Shown: positions 52,536 to 62,180, numbered from the stretch's first letter. The stretch: DNA of 64,000 bases from Desulforhabdus amnigena (GCF_027925305.1 NZ_BSDR01000001.1:399001-463000), one strand, 5' to 3'. Notes: generated by a model from the letters alone, not told the origin. Made by a program: numbers and translations.

Positions 52536-53891
52536 ATGCAAAAATTATCTTTTGATTATCACAATGCCCTTTCGTTTATCCATGAACATGAAATTGAATT
52601 CATGGAAGGTCAGGTCATGAACGCGGCACAGGTTCTAGAGCAAAAATCGGGGCAGGGCAACGATTTTTTAGGATGGCTGGACTTGCCGACCGTCTATGAC
52701 AGGGAGGAATTCGAGCGGATCAAAGCGGCGGCTGAAAAAATAAGATCTCAATCAGACGTACTGGTAGTCGTTGGGATAGGCGGCTCTTATCTGGGTGCCA
52801 AAGCCGCCATCGAATTTTTGTGCCATTCCTTTTTCAACCATCTGCCCAAGTCCAGGCGGGGGGCTCCGGAAATATATTTTCTAGGGATCAATCTCTCCTC
52901 CACCTATTATACGCATGTACTGGAAATGATAGGAGAGAAGGATTTTTCAGTCAATGTCATTTCCAAGTCCGGAACAACGACGGAACCTGCCATAGCTTTC
53001 AGGATTCTCAAGAAAAAACTGGAAGAAAAGTACGGGAAAAAGGGGGCGAGGGATCGGATTTTTGCCACGACGGATAAATCCAGAGGCGCGTTGAAACAGC
53101 TTGCCGCAGAGGAGGGTTATGAGACGTTCGTTGTTCCTGATGATGTGGGGGGAAGATATTCTGTGCTCACGGCCGTTGGATTGCTGCCCATAGCCGCCGC
53201 AGGAATCGACATCGATGCGTTGATGAAGGGGGCCGCGGATGCATCGGCGGATTATACGGCTCCCTATGGTAAGAACGACTGTTATAAATACGTGGCTGTC
53301 AGAAATATCCTCTACCGGAAGGGCAAAGCCATCGAACTGATGATCAATTATGAACCTCGGCTCCACTATGTTGCCGAATGGTGGAAACAGTTGTTCGGGG
53401 AATCCGAAGGCAAGGATGGAAAAGCGCTCTATCCTGCATCGGCCGACTTCACTACTGACCTTCATTCCCTCGGGCAGTATATTCAGGATGGTCGAAGACA
53501 TCTTTTTGAAACTCAGATCAGCATTCGGACTCCTGAAGCAGACATCGAAATAGAAGCGGACGAATCGAACCTGGATGGTTTGAACTTCCTGGCGGGAAAA
53601 ACAATCGATGAAGTGAACAAAAAAGCGTCTGAAGGCACGGTAATTGCTCATGTTGATGGAGGAGTGCCCAATCTGGTCGTTCATTTGCCTGAGGCGACCC
53701 CGTATCACTTGGGATATCTTTTTTATTTTTTTGAAAAGGCTTGCGCCGTGAGCGGCTATTTATTGGGGGTGAACCCCTTCGATCAGCCTGGAGTGGAAGA
53801 TTACAAGAAGAACATGTTCGCCCTGCTGGGAAAGCCTGGTTATGAGGAAGCAGGAAAACAGTTGGCAGAGAAATTGAAAAAGGTTAAATGA
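52536..53891 (+). CDS. pgi: Glucose-6-phosphate isomerase
   Basis: A 451-residue enzyme interconverting glucose-6-phosphate and fructose-6-phosphate. Motifs: [35 protein letters not shown] (phosphate-binding SKSGTT), [35 protein letters not shown] (catalytic Glu), [12 protein letters not shown] and ending [25 protein letters not shown]. Size is that of the short Gram-positive/thermophile-like Pgi. The ATG at 52536 has no strong ribosome site. Feeds F6P to the nearby glmS and to pfk at 26 kb. Confidence 0.95.
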   Translation: MQKLSFDYHNALSFIHEHEIEFMEGQVMNAAQVLEQKSGQGNDFLGWLDLPTVYDREEFERIKAAAEKIRSQSDVLVVVGIGGSYLGAKAAIEFLCHSFFNHLPKSRRGAPEIYFLGINLSSTYYTHVLEMIGEKDFSVNVISKSGTTTEPAIAFRILKKKLEEKYGKKGARDRIFATTDKSRGALKQLAAEEGYETFVVPDDVGGRYSVLTAVGLLPIAAAGIDIDALMKGAADASADYTAPYGKNDCYKYVAVRNILYRKGKAIELMINYEPRLHYVAEWWKQLFGESEGKDGKALYPASADFTTDLHSLGQYIQDGRRHLFETQISIRTPEADIEIEADESNLDGLNFLAGKTIDEVNKKASEGTVIAHVDGGVPNLVVHLPEATPYHLGYLFYFFEKACAVSGYLLGVNPFDQPGVEDYKKNMFALLGKPGYEEAGKQLAEKLKKVK

Positions 53892-53957
53892 GCGCATTTT
53901 CCCGGTGAGTTTTTGGGCAGACCAGGTGTGCAAAAATTGTCGTTGTGTACGTTTTGG

Positions 53958-54036
53958 GTCATTCCCACGAAAGGGGGAGGCCGGTTCTTTGCCTATATTC
54001 CTTTCCCGACACTGGATGTCGGGTTTGGAAACCCGG
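53958..54036. repeat. Composite intergenic hairpin repeats
   Basis: GTCATTCCCACGAAAGGGGG resembles an arm of repeat B. It is followed by CCCGACACTGGATGTCGGG (54005-54023, 7-bp stem, 5-base loop) and, overlapping, CGGGTTTGGAAACCCG (54020-54035), a palindrome. The two hairpins share the GGG at 54021-54023, so they are mutually exclusive. Confidence 0.55.
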
Positions 54037-54120
54037 CCTACGATTTTCATGGTCGGGGGGTGAACATTGCCGGATTTTCATAACATGCTGGGGGAGACTT
54101 CAGGACGGAGAGCAAACGGA

Positions 54121-54247
54121 AAGGAGGAACATATGAAAGGGATTACCTGAGCCGATGGGATGCGAAGAATGCGGCAAGTCGATATGTGGAAGAGAGTCAA
54201 AAAAGTGTCGAGAGCGCCAGAGCTTATACCGGGATTCTATCGTATAA
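54121..54247 (+). pseudogene. Tiny cysteine-rich reading frame, apparently frameshifted
   Basis: AAAGGAGGAACAT places an excellent ribosome site before ATG 54133, but this frame stops after five codons. One base out of frame, codons from 54137 continue to 54247 and encode MGCEECGKSICGRESKK then C..., ending at TAA (ATG 54155). Removing one A from the AAA at 54136-54138 would join them into a 37-residue protein with CxxC and two more cysteines. Either a decayed tiny gene or chance. Confidence 0.35.
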
Positions 54248-54415
54248 GTTGACGAGGATTCAGGGTGATCGAAATTTTCGGCGGATGCCCTGAGGGATGT
54301 CACAGCCCGAGAAATGTACAAACCCCGCAAGTGATTGCTGGAACAAAAGCATTTCAGTGACTGGCTTTCTTCTAAAATGGATCTCTGTTCTATCTGTTTT
54401 AGAGGAGCATCGCAT

Positions 54416-56242
54416 ATGTGCGGAATTGTGGGTTATATTGGGGCAAGGCAGGCGGTTGAAGTCATTGTGGATGGTTTGACACGTTTGGAATATCGTGGTT
54501 ATGATTCCGCCGGCGTTGCAGTGAACACTGGTGGAGAGATCATCATCCAAAAGAAAAAAGGGAGATTGCTCCTCCTTGAAGAGAACCTGAAAGAAAACCC
54601 CATAAAAGGAAACATGGGAATCGGCCATACCCGCTGGGCGACCCATGGTGAACCCTCCGACGAGAATTCCCATCCCCACAGCAATGAGAGTTGTTCCATT
54701 GCCGTCGTTCATAACGGCATCATAGAAAACTACCTGGAAATCAAGAGGGAACTTCAGGAGAAAGGTGTCGTTTTCAAATCGGAAACCGATACGGAAGTGA
54801 TCTCCCATTTGATCGATTCCTACTATGACGGCGATCTTCTCGATGCACTCTATAAAACCCTGAAGAGAATCAGAGGAGCGTATGCCCTGGGGGTGATCCA
54901 TAAAAACCAGCCTGATGTATTGATTGCCGCCCGCAAGGACAGCCCCCTTGTGATAGGGGTAGGAGAGGGTGAGAATTTTATCGCTTCAGACATTCCTGCA
55001 CTGCTCAAGTACACCAAAAATGTCTATTTACTAGAGGATGGGGACGTTGCCGTTCTGACGAAGAACTCCGTCGAGATATTCGATTTAAAGAAAAACAAAA
55101 TCAGCAAGAATCTGACGGAAATCACCTGGGATCTGGAGTCTGCCACCAAGGGCGGTTACCCTCACTTTATGCTCAAGGAAATACACGAACAACCCAAGGG
55201 CATTCAGGAGACCATCCTTCGAAGATTGGATGCAGACGGTCTGGTCAGATTTGATGATATAAGGCTTAGCAAGGAAGACCTGGCCGAGATTGACAAGATC
55301 TACATCGTGGCGTGCGGAACCGCTTATCATGCCGGCCTTGTGGGCAAGAAAGCCATAGAAAAAATGGCCCGAATCAAGGTGGATGTCGAGATCGCTTCCG
55401 AATTCAGGTACGACAACCCTTTCATCGATTCCAAAACCCTGGTCATAATAGTCAGTCAGTCCGGCGAGACGCTGGATACCCTCGCGGCTTTGCGTGAAGC
55501 AAAGAGAAAAGGTGCAAGGACGTTGGCCATTACCAATGTCATGGGTTCTTCCATTGCGCGGGAAGCCGAGCATGTCATTTATACCTGGGCGGGTCCTGAA
55601 ATCGCTGTGGCTTCAACCAAAGCCTATACGACACAAATCGCCTGTCTTTTTATGCTCGCTCTGGACATGGGCTACAAGAGAGGGGTTCTTGATCTGGCCG
55701 CATATCGGGAGATCCTGGAAAAATTAAAAGGCATCCCCGAAAAAATCAAAGCGGTCCTGAAAAATGATCTCCAGGTTCAAAAAATCGCTGGGAAAATAAA
55801 AGATGCCGCCCACGGTTTCTATATTGGAAGGGGAATGGATTACAGCATCGCCGTAGAGGGTTCCCTGAAGATGAAAGAAATTTCCTACGTCCATACCGAG
55901 GCTTTTCCGTCGGGAGAACTGAAGCATGGAACCATCGCTTTGATCGAAGACGGAACCCCTGTGATCGCTCTTGCGACTCAGCAGAGCCTCTTTGAAAAAT
56001 CCATTTCCAACATGAAGGAAGTCAAGGCGAGAGGAGCTTACGTCATCGGGGTTACCCTCGAAGGGAATGAACTGATCGAAGAAGTGGCCGATGATGTCTT
56101 GTACATTCCCAAAGTGGATGACATGTTTGCCGGACTGGTGGGAGTGGTTTATCTGCAATTGCTGGCCTACCATGTCTCCGTCATGAAGGGGCTGGACGTG
56201 GATAAACCCAGGAACCTGGCAAAATCTGTAACCGTGGAATAG
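54416..56242 (+). CDS. glmS: Glutamine--fructose-6-phosphate aminotransferase
   Basis: A 608-residue enzyme making glucosamine-6-phosphate, the entry to peptidoglycan and LPS amino sugars. The N-terminal glutaminase starts MCGIVGYIGARQ (nucleophile Cys after Met removal) and includes GIGHTRWATHGEPSDENSHPH and HNGIIENY. Two SIS domains follow (VACGTAYHAGLVGKKAIEK, IVSQSGETLDTLAALREAK; IGRGMDYSIAVEGSLKMKEISYVHTEAFPSGELKHGTIALIE), ending KPRNLAKSVTVE. AGGAG lies about 8 bases before ATG 54416. Standard length, monocistronic. No glmS ribozyme-like element was recognised upstream. Confidence 0.96.
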   Translation: MCGIVGYIGARQAVEVIVDGLTRLEYRGYDSAGVAVNTGGEIIIQKKKGRLLLLEENLKENPIKGNMGIGHTRWATHGEPSDENSHPHSNESCSIAVVHNGIIENYLEIKRELQEKGVVFKSETDTEVISHLIDSYYDGDLLDALYKTLKRIRGAYALGVIHKNQPDVLIAARKDSPLVIGVGEGENFIASDIPALLKYTKNVYLLEDGDVAVLTKNSVEIFDLKKNKISKNLTEITWDLESATKGGYPHFMLKEIHEQPKGIQETILRRLDADGLVRFDDIRLSKEDLAEIDKIYIVACGTAYHAGLVGKKAIEKMARIKVDVEIASEFRYDNPFIDSKTLVIIVSQSGETLDTLAALREAKRKGARTLAITNVMGSSIAREAEHVIYTWAGPEIAVASTKAYTTQIACLFMLALDMGYKRGVLDLAAYREILEKLKGIPEKIKAVLKNDLQVQKIAGKIKDAAHGFYIGRGMDYSIAVEGSLKMKEISYVHTEAFPSGELKHGTIALIEDGTPVIALATQQSLFEKSISNMKEVKARGAYVIGVTLEGNELIEEVADDVLYIPKVDDMFAGLVGVVYLQLLAYHVSVMKGLDVDKPRNLAKSVTVE

Positions 56243-56586
56243 ATACGGTTGAGCTCGTAGAGTTGAGTCATTGCGGATTGGCATGATATGAAATTTTACC
56301 CCATCATTTTTTTTACAGCGTATAGCGAAATGAAATAAATGTTTGGCTTCATGCCCATCCAAATACAATGTTGAAGCTGTAAGTCGATGATTTAGTGCAA
56401 TATTGTCGTATAAACCACGGAGACACGGAGGGCACGAAGAAAGACCTTCAAATGAAATCTCCGTGTCTCCGTGGTGCAGATGAAATCTGACAATGTCGAG
56501 GTGAGATAGTCATTGCCGTCTCGGGAAATGAAGGTTCAGTGGCCTGCATACGCAGCGAAATCTCACCTGATGTTCTGTATCATGTT
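56243..56586. other. Intergenic stretch largely made of repeat A
   Basis: About 340 bases between convergent genes. Apart from the repeat A copy at 56402-56494, nothing was recognised; no clear U-tract terminator follows glmS. Confidence 0.45.
56402..56494. repeat. Dispersed repeat A, full copy 2 with terminal inverted repeats
   Basis: About 93 bp bounded by ATTGTC and GACAAT; CCACGGAGACACGGAGGGCA pairs with ATCTCCGTGTCTCCGTGG. Near-identical to 34594-34696 outside a ten-base length difference in the centre. Confidence 0.8.
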
Positions 56587-59193
56587 CTATCCGTCCAAGG
56601 ATGAAACGTTGCCTCGGTCTAAAATCTCCAGGGTTCCCGAGTTCCCGTCTATACGGACAAGCTGACCGTCTTCGATCTTCCCGGTGATGCCCTGGAGTCC
56701 GACGACGGCCGGAACCCCGTATTCACGGGCGACGATGGCGCAGTGGTTGAGAATTCCCCCCATTTCGACCGCTACTCCCGCCGTGGTTACAAAAAGTGGC
56801 GTCCACCCGGGGTCCGTGTTGTAGGCGATCAGAATCTCGCCCTTTTGGAGCTTGTCGAAGTCCGACTCACTGCGGATGACTCGAGCTTTTCCTTCCGCCA
56901 TGCCCGGGGATGCCGCCGTTCCGGCAAAAACCTTGCCTGAAGCGCTGACCGGGCATAGATCTACCGTGTGCTCTCCGTCATGGAAGACATAAAAGGGAGG
57001 AGACTTTTCCCTGTCCTCTGTATACATCTCCTTTCTGGATTGAATGACCTGAAGCATTTCCCGGATGCTTTTTTTCCTGTCCAGTATGTCTCTCAGTTCG
57101 TCGAGCCTCAGGAAAAAAATCCCATCCCGGACAGCCTCGAGTCCCCTGAAGGCTTCGTTTTTGCTCATGGCCAAGAGCAATTTGCGAATACGGTAAAAGA
57201 CCTTGTCCAGGGCAAACCGGAGGTCTTCACGCAGGGCAAGGAAGGACCTGGCGGATCGAAGCAGCACGTACAGGATGGGGGCCGTTATAAAAGCCGGAAG
57301 AGCGCTGCGGTTTGGCTCCGCTGCGGTTTTTCCCTCGATTTCCGCTGCATGGGAGCCGGTCTTCAAAAGAATCGTCAGCAAGTCCAGGACAAGGCCGGGC
57401 TTTTCGTCCCAGCGGGGATGAATGAAGTCCCTGTTGGCCGACCTGTACCTGTATGCAGCGATGAACTTTTCGATGCGTCTGGTGGCGGGGTGATCTCCAT
57501 ATCTTGTCTGAAGAATTTCCCAGAGATTTTCTTTTTCACTTGTGTCCAAAAAAACTTTTCTGAGTTCCTCATCGAAGCATCTGCTGATTTTCATGAGATC
57601 TTCTTGAATCGTGAGGGTGATATTGGATGGGATGTGGCTCATCCGTTTCAACACCCACGCATCGCTCCTGCCGGCATAACGGGTAGCGAAGTGATTGAGA
57701 ATCCAGGTGAATATACTGGCGTTGCCGTAACCCCACTGGTTTCGTACCTGAAGGCCGGCAAGCAGATTCAGGAGTCTTTCCAATTCGTTCCTGAGGGAGG
57801 TACATGTCATCTCTGCGTATGAATCGACGTCCACCCTGTTCAACTCGTCTTCGATTTTGCGGATATGGCGTTTCAAAAGAGGTACGGTCAGGAACGGCAG
57901 GATGGCCGGGTCCGAAAAAAGCAGGGGAAGGCGGGGAAGGAGTCTGAGAACTTTTAGTGGCTGAAAAGGGGTCTGCAAAACTTTTTCCCGGATGGAAGGA
58001 GGAAAGACGTTTTGAATTTCACGAAACCGAAGAAAGCCCGGCAGGAATTCCAGGAGCTTGGCAATGGATAAGTTGTTGAGATAGCCGTAGCCGTTGATCA
58101 CTCGAATGGCTTGAATGGAGGAAAGTTCATGGAGCTTCAGCTTCCGGAGAGGGGCCTTGAACGTGTAAAGGTCGGAGAGTTCATCGAAGACAATGGATGC
58201 GGTCATATCGGTCATGCGGTCGGACCATAGATCTTCCACGATGGATCTCGAATAGAAATTTTCGGCCATGGAATCGCAAGAGGGTTTTCTATCGAGGGTG
58301 CTGACCGGCCTGAGCTGCAAAATGTAAAGAGTGTCCCCTTCGATTGCCCATTCCAGGTCGAGGCCTTTGCCAAACGCGGTTTCCGCTTTTTGGCCGATGT
58401 CGATCAGTGCATCCAGGTGACTTTTGCTCAAGGATGCTGCTTGTCCAGCCGGATCGGCTTGAAAATCCACGATTTTCTTGGTACGGGGATCTATTTCCCA
58501 TCGAGCTGGAGTCGCTTTGCCTGAAACCAGTTTTTCTCCGAAGCCAGCCACGGCTTCAATGACCATATTTTCCGAGGGGTTGAAAGGATGCCGGGTAAAG
58601 AGCACCCCTGAATATTCCGGGTTCAGCTGCAGTTGAACGATTATGGAGATCCGTGGTTCGGTATTGAGCATCTTGTGGGTCGCGCGATAACTTACCGCTC
58701 TCTCCGTCCACCAGGAAGCATAACACTCGAAGATGGCGGACCAGATGTGCTCCAGATTGACATTCAGGACGGTCGAATATTGCCCTGCAAAAGAGGTTGT
58801 CTCATCATCTTCTCCCAGTGCGGCAGAGCGAACGGCGAAAAGGACATCTGCGGAATCCCGGTCGGGGCCGGAGTATGAGCGGGAGATGGAACGGATGGCC
58901 TCTTCGACGGGGATTCTGATGGCATCCTCCGGTACCTTCCCTTTAAGGATCTCCCTCACGCAAGCTTCAAGATTTGCATCCCGTTTCGCTTCCCGCTCCA
59001 GTATTTTATCTATTTCTCCCTGCAATCCCATGGAGCGTATGAGGTATTGCATAAATTCCACAGAAAGGAGCAATCCGTCGGGAACGACAAACCCCAGTTG
59101 TTTCAGTTTTTGAAGGCGCAGGCCTTTTTCACCGAATCGAGAGTAAATTGGCAGAAGGGGTTCGCTGATTTTACCAATATATTTATCATTCAT
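56587..59193 (-). CDS. PEP-synthase-like phosphotransferase with rifampicin-phosphotransferase-like domain order
   Basis: An 868-residue protein. Residues 1-320 are a pyruvate-phosphate-dikinase-type ATP-grasp domain (LPIYSRFGEKGLRLQKLKQLGFVVPDGLLL; VRSAALGEDDETTSFAGQYSTVLNV; GVLFTRHPFNPSENMVIEAVAGFGEKLVSG). Residues about 340-770 have no resemblance I recognise. The end is a swivelling His domain with the catalytic histidine in GGILNHCAIVAREYGVPAVVG. The PEP-binding TIM barrel of true PEP synthase is absent, and this ATP-grasp/variable/His order and length match rifampicin phosphotransferase. It could phosphorylate a small molecule using ATP. Start ATG 59193 has a weak ribosome site. Confidence 0.85.
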   Translation of the reverse strand: MNDKYIGKISEPLLPIYSRFGEKGLRLQKLKQLGFVVPDGLLLSVEFMQYLIRSMGLQGEIDKILEREAKRDANLEACVREILKGKVPEDAIRIPVEEAIRSISRSYSGPDRDSADVLFAVRSAALGEDDETTSFAGQYSTVLNVNLEHIWSAIFECYASWWTERAVSYRATHKMLNTEPRISIIVQLQLNPEYSGVLFTRHPFNPSENMVIEAVAGFGEKLVSGKATPARWEIDPRTKKIVDFQADPAGQAASLSKSHLDALIDIGQKAETAFGKGLDLEWAIEGDTLYILQLRPVSTLDRKPSCDSMAENFYSRSIVEDLWSDRMTDMTASIVFDELSDLYTFKAPLRKLKLHELSSIQAIRVINGYGYLNNLSIAKLLEFLPGFLRFREIQNVFPPSIREKVLQTPFQPLKVLRLLPRLPLLFSDPAILPFLTVPLLKRHIRKIEDELNRVDVDSYAEMTCTSLRNELERLLNLLAGLQVRNQWGYGNASIFTWILNHFATRYAGRSDAWVLKRMSHIPSNITLTIQEDLMKISRCFDEELRKVFLDTSEKENLWEILQTRYGDHPATRRIEKFIAAYRYRSANRDFIHPRWDEKPGLVLDLLTILLKTGSHAAEIEGKTAAEPNRSALPAFITAPILYVLLRSARSFLALREDLRFALDKVFYRIRKLLLAMSKNEAFRGLEAVRDGIFFLRLDELRDILDRKKSIREMLQVIQSRKEMYTEDREKSPPFYVFHDGEHTVDLCPVSASGKVFAGTAASPGMAEGKARVIRSESDFDKLQKGEILIAYNTDPGWTPLFVTTAGVAVEMGGILNHCAIVAREYGVPAVVGLQGITGKIEDGQLVRIDGNSGTLEILDRGNVSSLDG

Positions 59194-59448
59194 AGTCTGG
59201 TTATCCGATGTCCTTGAGCTGAATGCCTGTTTTACAGATGTATCCCTTCCTTGGCAGGCTCTTTCTGAGCGCACCCTTCAAGGCCTTATAACATGACACA
59301 TGTGACGAGAGTTTAAAAGCCATAGCTTTACAACATGGAAAGCCAATGTTATCTACTGAGCACGTCAGGGTTCGCTCTCATGGGGGCCGCTGCCTGCGGT
59401 CCATGTCAATCAATCGCAACTTTACTTCCTGCTAAATGGGTTGAAATC

Positions 59449-60288
59449 ATGCAAGATCAAGAGAGACATTCGATTCTCTGTCCCAATTGCCGCAAGCTCA
59501 TCAGTGCAGATGAACCTCATTGTCCCTACTGTGGCATCGCCAATCCGGGATCGCGCTGGAAAAACAATGTGTGGACAAGAGGATTTCAGAATCCGGACCA
59601 ACTTTTGAGGGCGCTCATCTATTTGAATGTGGGGATGTTCATTCTTGCTCTTCTCCTGAATCCCCGCGCCATGAATTTTTCCTTGAACCCTTTTTCCTTT
59701 CTGTCTCCCAATAACGAGAGCCTTCTGCTGCTGGGTGCGACGGGCACCTTTCCAATTGCTCGTTTTCACAGATGGTGGACACTGCTCTCGGCCAGTTACC
59801 TCCATGCGGGCATTCTGCACATCGCCTTCAATATGATCGCTCTCAAGCAAATCGGTCCGCTCATTATCGAAGAATATGGTCCCTACCGTATGTTCATCAT
59901 CTACACAGTGGCCGGCGTAGTGGGATTTTTTGTCTCCTACCTTGCCGGCGTTGCCTTCACCCTGGGGGCTTCGGCAGCGGTATGCGGATTGATCGGCGCC
60001 GGCCTCTATTATGGAAAAAGCCGGGGAGGCGTCTATGGGGATACCGTTTATAAGCAGGTAGGAGGCTGGGTGATCGGACTCTTCGCTTTTGGTCTTCTGG
60101 TGCCCGGCATCAACAATTGGGGGCATGGGGGAGGGCTTGTTGCCGGAGCACTTCTGGGCCTGCTGATGGGATACAAAGACAGGGTGCGTGAGAATCTGTT
60201 CCACAAAATGATGGCTGGGGTGTGCGCCGTATCGACATTGGCGATACTTTGCTTCGCAATGGTGACGGGAATTCTTTACAGCTTGTGA
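59449..60288 (+). CDS. Rhomboid intramembrane serine protease with N-terminal zinc ribbon
   Basis: About 279 residues. A zinc ribbon at the N-terminus (C11, C14, C25, C28: CPNC..CPYC) precedes six or seven TM helices of the rhomboid fold: RWWTLLSASYLHAGILHIAFNM (HxxxN motif), GASAAVCGLIGA with catalytic Ser175 (GxS-A rather than GxSG) and His226 in NWGHGGGLVAG. Rhomboids cleave membrane helices of substrate proteins. The start is uncertain: ATG 59449 gives MQDQERHSILCPNC and lacks a strong ribosome site; the frame opens at 59335. Overlaps no gene; xdhC-like gene follows 56 bases downstream. Confidence 0.87.
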   Translation: MQDQERHSILCPNCRKLISADEPHCPYCGIANPGSRWKNNVWTRGFQNPDQLLRALIYLNVGMFILALLLNPRAMNFSLNPFSFLSPNNESLLLLGATGTFPIARFHRWWTLLSASYLHAGILHIAFNMIALKQIGPLIIEEYGPYRMFIIYTVAGVVGFFVSYLAGVAFTLGASAAVCGLIGAGLYYGKSRGGVYGDTVYKQVGGWVIGLFAFGLLVPGINNWGHGGGLVAGALLGLLMGYKDRVRENLFHKMMAGVCAVSTLAILCFAMVTGILYSL

Positions 60289-60344
60289 GTCTCGGATTGC
60301 GCAGAAGGTTGAGGTACCCTGCGCAGAAAATTTGCCCGGGAGGG

Positions 60345-61397
60345 ATGATGAATATATTTCAGAACATGGTGGAGCTATTGGGCCGAGGAGAACACTTTGT
60401 GCTGGCGACTGTTCTCACCCGAACAGGTTCAGCGCCCCGCTCGGCCGGTGCAAGGATGATTGTGCGTTCCAATGGAGCCATCATCGGGTCGGTAGGTGGA
60501 GGGATCGTTGAAGCCAAGGTTCAAGAATTGTCTGCAGATATTTTCAAACAACGAGGCTCCATGGTGAAGGAATTTGTACTCACTTCCGAAGATGCCGGGC
60601 GGTTGGGGATGGCTTGCGGCGGAGGTTTGGAAATTCTGATGACTTTTATGGATGCTTCGAATCGGGATCTCTTGAATTTTTATGAGGGACTTTTGAAATC
60701 TCTGGAAACGCAAGAAAAAGTGAGGCTCATCACACGGATCCCGACTGGCGATAACGATTCCCCAAAGCCGGCCCAATATCTCTTGAAAGAAAACGGCGAT
60801 ATGTTCCCGGAGTCATCGGAAGAGAAGCCGACATGGCTTCGTGAAATGATTGGTGAAGCGGATGCTGCAGGCCCGGTTCCCTTGAGCAAAGGAGCGGAAC
60901 GCTTCCTGTTGGAACCCATCAGAAGTCCGGATACCGTGTACATTTTCGGAGCGGGTCATGTGGGACAGGCGCTGGCGGCACTCACGGGCAGGGTGGGTTT
61001 TCGGACGGTCGTTCTGGATGACCGGGAAGAGTTTGCCAACAGGCAAAGATTTGGCTCCGCAGATAACATCATTGTCCTGGATTCTTTCGAGAATGCTCTG
61101 GAAGGCCTGGAAATAGACGGCGCCAGTTATCTCGTGATCGTGACGCGAGGACACGCCTTCGACAAAACCGTGCTGGGCCGGGTTCTAAAGACGAAAGCTG
61201 TCTACATCGGCATGATCGGCAGCCAGAAAAAGCGGAAGGCCATTTACGAAGCGCTCATGAAGGAAGGCTTCACTTCACGGGATTTGGAACGCGTCCATTC
61301 CCCTATAGGCCTGGATATCGGGGCCGAAACTCCGGAAGAGATCGCGGTGAGTATCGTGGCGGAACTCATTCAGGTCAGAGCTTCGAACAGGAAATGA
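60345..61397 (+). CDS. XdhC/CoxI family protein
   Basis: A 350-residue protein. N-terminal XdhC_CoxI domain (EHFVLATVLTRTGSAPRSAGARMIV, GSVGGGIVEAKV, GMACGGGLEIL) and C-terminal Rossmann domain (VYIFGAGHVGQALAALTGRVGFRTVVLDDREEFANRQRF; AVYIGMIGSQKKRKAIYEAL; PIGLDIGAETPEEIAVSIVAEL). Members insert or sulfurate the molybdenum cofactor of xanthine-dehydrogenase-type enzymes; related proteins serve selenium-dependent molybdenum hydroxylases. No molybdoenzyme gene is adjacent. GGGAGGG sits immediately before ATG 60345; ATG 60348 is also possible. Confidence 0.92.
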   Translation: MMNIFQNMVELLGRGEHFVLATVLTRTGSAPRSAGARMIVRSNGAIIGSVGGGIVEAKVQELSADIFKQRGSMVKEFVLTSEDAGRLGMACGGGLEILMTFMDASNRDLLNFYEGLLKSLETQEKVRLITRIPTGDNDSPKPAQYLLKENGDMFPESSEEKPTWLREMIGEADAAGPVPLSKGAERFLLEPIRSPDTVYIFGAGHVGQALAALTGRVGFRTVVLDDREEFANRQRFGSADNIIVLDSFENALEGLEIDGASYLVIVTRGHAFDKTVLGRVLKTKAVYIGMIGSQKKRKAIYEALMKEGFTSRDLERVHSPIGLDIGAETPEEIAVSIVAELIQVRASNRK

Positions 61398-61424
61398 AAT
61401 CATAAGCCACCGTGTAGTGGCCGA

Positions 61425-62120
61425 TTACTCGCCTTTCATGGGTGAAGCCCTGTCGAGAATGGCTTCCTCCCTGTTCTTTATGGATTCGAACCAATGTCCG
61501 CCGGGAAAGATTACGAGAATGTCTATGGGTTCGGCGACATCCGGTGGATTCTTGATTCGCGTCACCAGATCGATTTCTCTTTCGTAGAGTTTGCGAATGA
61601 AGGCAACGGCATCGTCTATCGCGAAAGCATCGAAGTCGGGCGGATGGAGGCGAAAATGACGGGCTGTTTCCTTCTCACACATTGCAAGGAAATGATTATC
61701 GAGGGTTCCATCGGAGCGTGCATTTTTTCTCGTCAATTTCCAGTTCCCTTCACTGATGTATACCAATTCCATGACAACGGGTTCTCCTCCATCAAAACCG
61801 CTCAGGTGAAATCTGCTCTGAAGCCTGGGATAGTTTTTGCTGAGAAAGTGACTCAGATCCGTTGCGATATCCGTTTGGGACTTTTGAGTGAGGCTGGCCG
61901 AATTTACAAACTCGCGGAGTATGTCTGCTACCGACTTATCGTCCCACCCGGAAAAACCTCCTACTGAAATGCCTGTGCCGGAAGATTCGATGAGAAAAAG
62001 TTTTTGAGTTATCCCCATACCAATGATGTTTTGGGTTTCATAACTGTCTATTTCGATTTCAAGACTGTCTGCGGACATCAGGATCGCTCTTTTGAGATAA
62101 ACAGTCACCAGTGCGGTCAT
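61425..62120 (-). CDS. Uncharacterised protein, possible Ntn-hydrolase-like fold
   Basis: A 231-residue protein I cannot assign with certainty. Its N-terminus MTALVTVYLKRAILMSADSLE then NIIGMGITQKLFLIESSGTGISVGG has the alternating strand pattern and ADS motif seen at the start of proteasome-subunit-like Ntn hydrolases (strand, AxDS, strand, K..L). Further on: WDDKSVADILREF, FHLSGFDGGEPVVMELVYI, and a helical C-terminus. No signal peptide or TM helix. AAGG lies 6 bases before ATG 62120. Repeat D copy 2 lies 61 bases upstream of its start. Convergent with the xdhC-like gene. Confidence 0.7.
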   Translation of the reverse strand: MTALVTVYLKRAILMSADSLEIEIDSYETQNIIGMGITQKLFLIESSGTGISVGGFSGWDDKSVADILREFVNSASLTQKSQTDIATDLSHFLSKNYPRLQSRFHLSGFDGGEPVVMELVYISEGNWKLTRKNARSDGTLDNHFLAMCEKETARHFRLHPPDFDAFAIDDAVAFIRKLYEREIDLVTRIKNPPDVAEPIDILVIFPGGHWFESIKNREEAILDRASPMKGE

Positions 62121-62180
62121 CTTAAACCTTCTATTGCAAATAAGCAGAATGAAGTATTTCTAAATTTATGTCATTGTTTG

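Larger units (their letters stand above)
53892..54415. other. Intergenic stretch with hairpin repeats and a tiny reading frame
   Basis: About 520 bases upstream of glmS. Holds composite hairpin repeats (53958-54036) and, at 54121-54247, a strong ribosome site followed by a very short frame and an adjacent cysteine-rich frame. No conventional gene. Confidence 0.45.
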
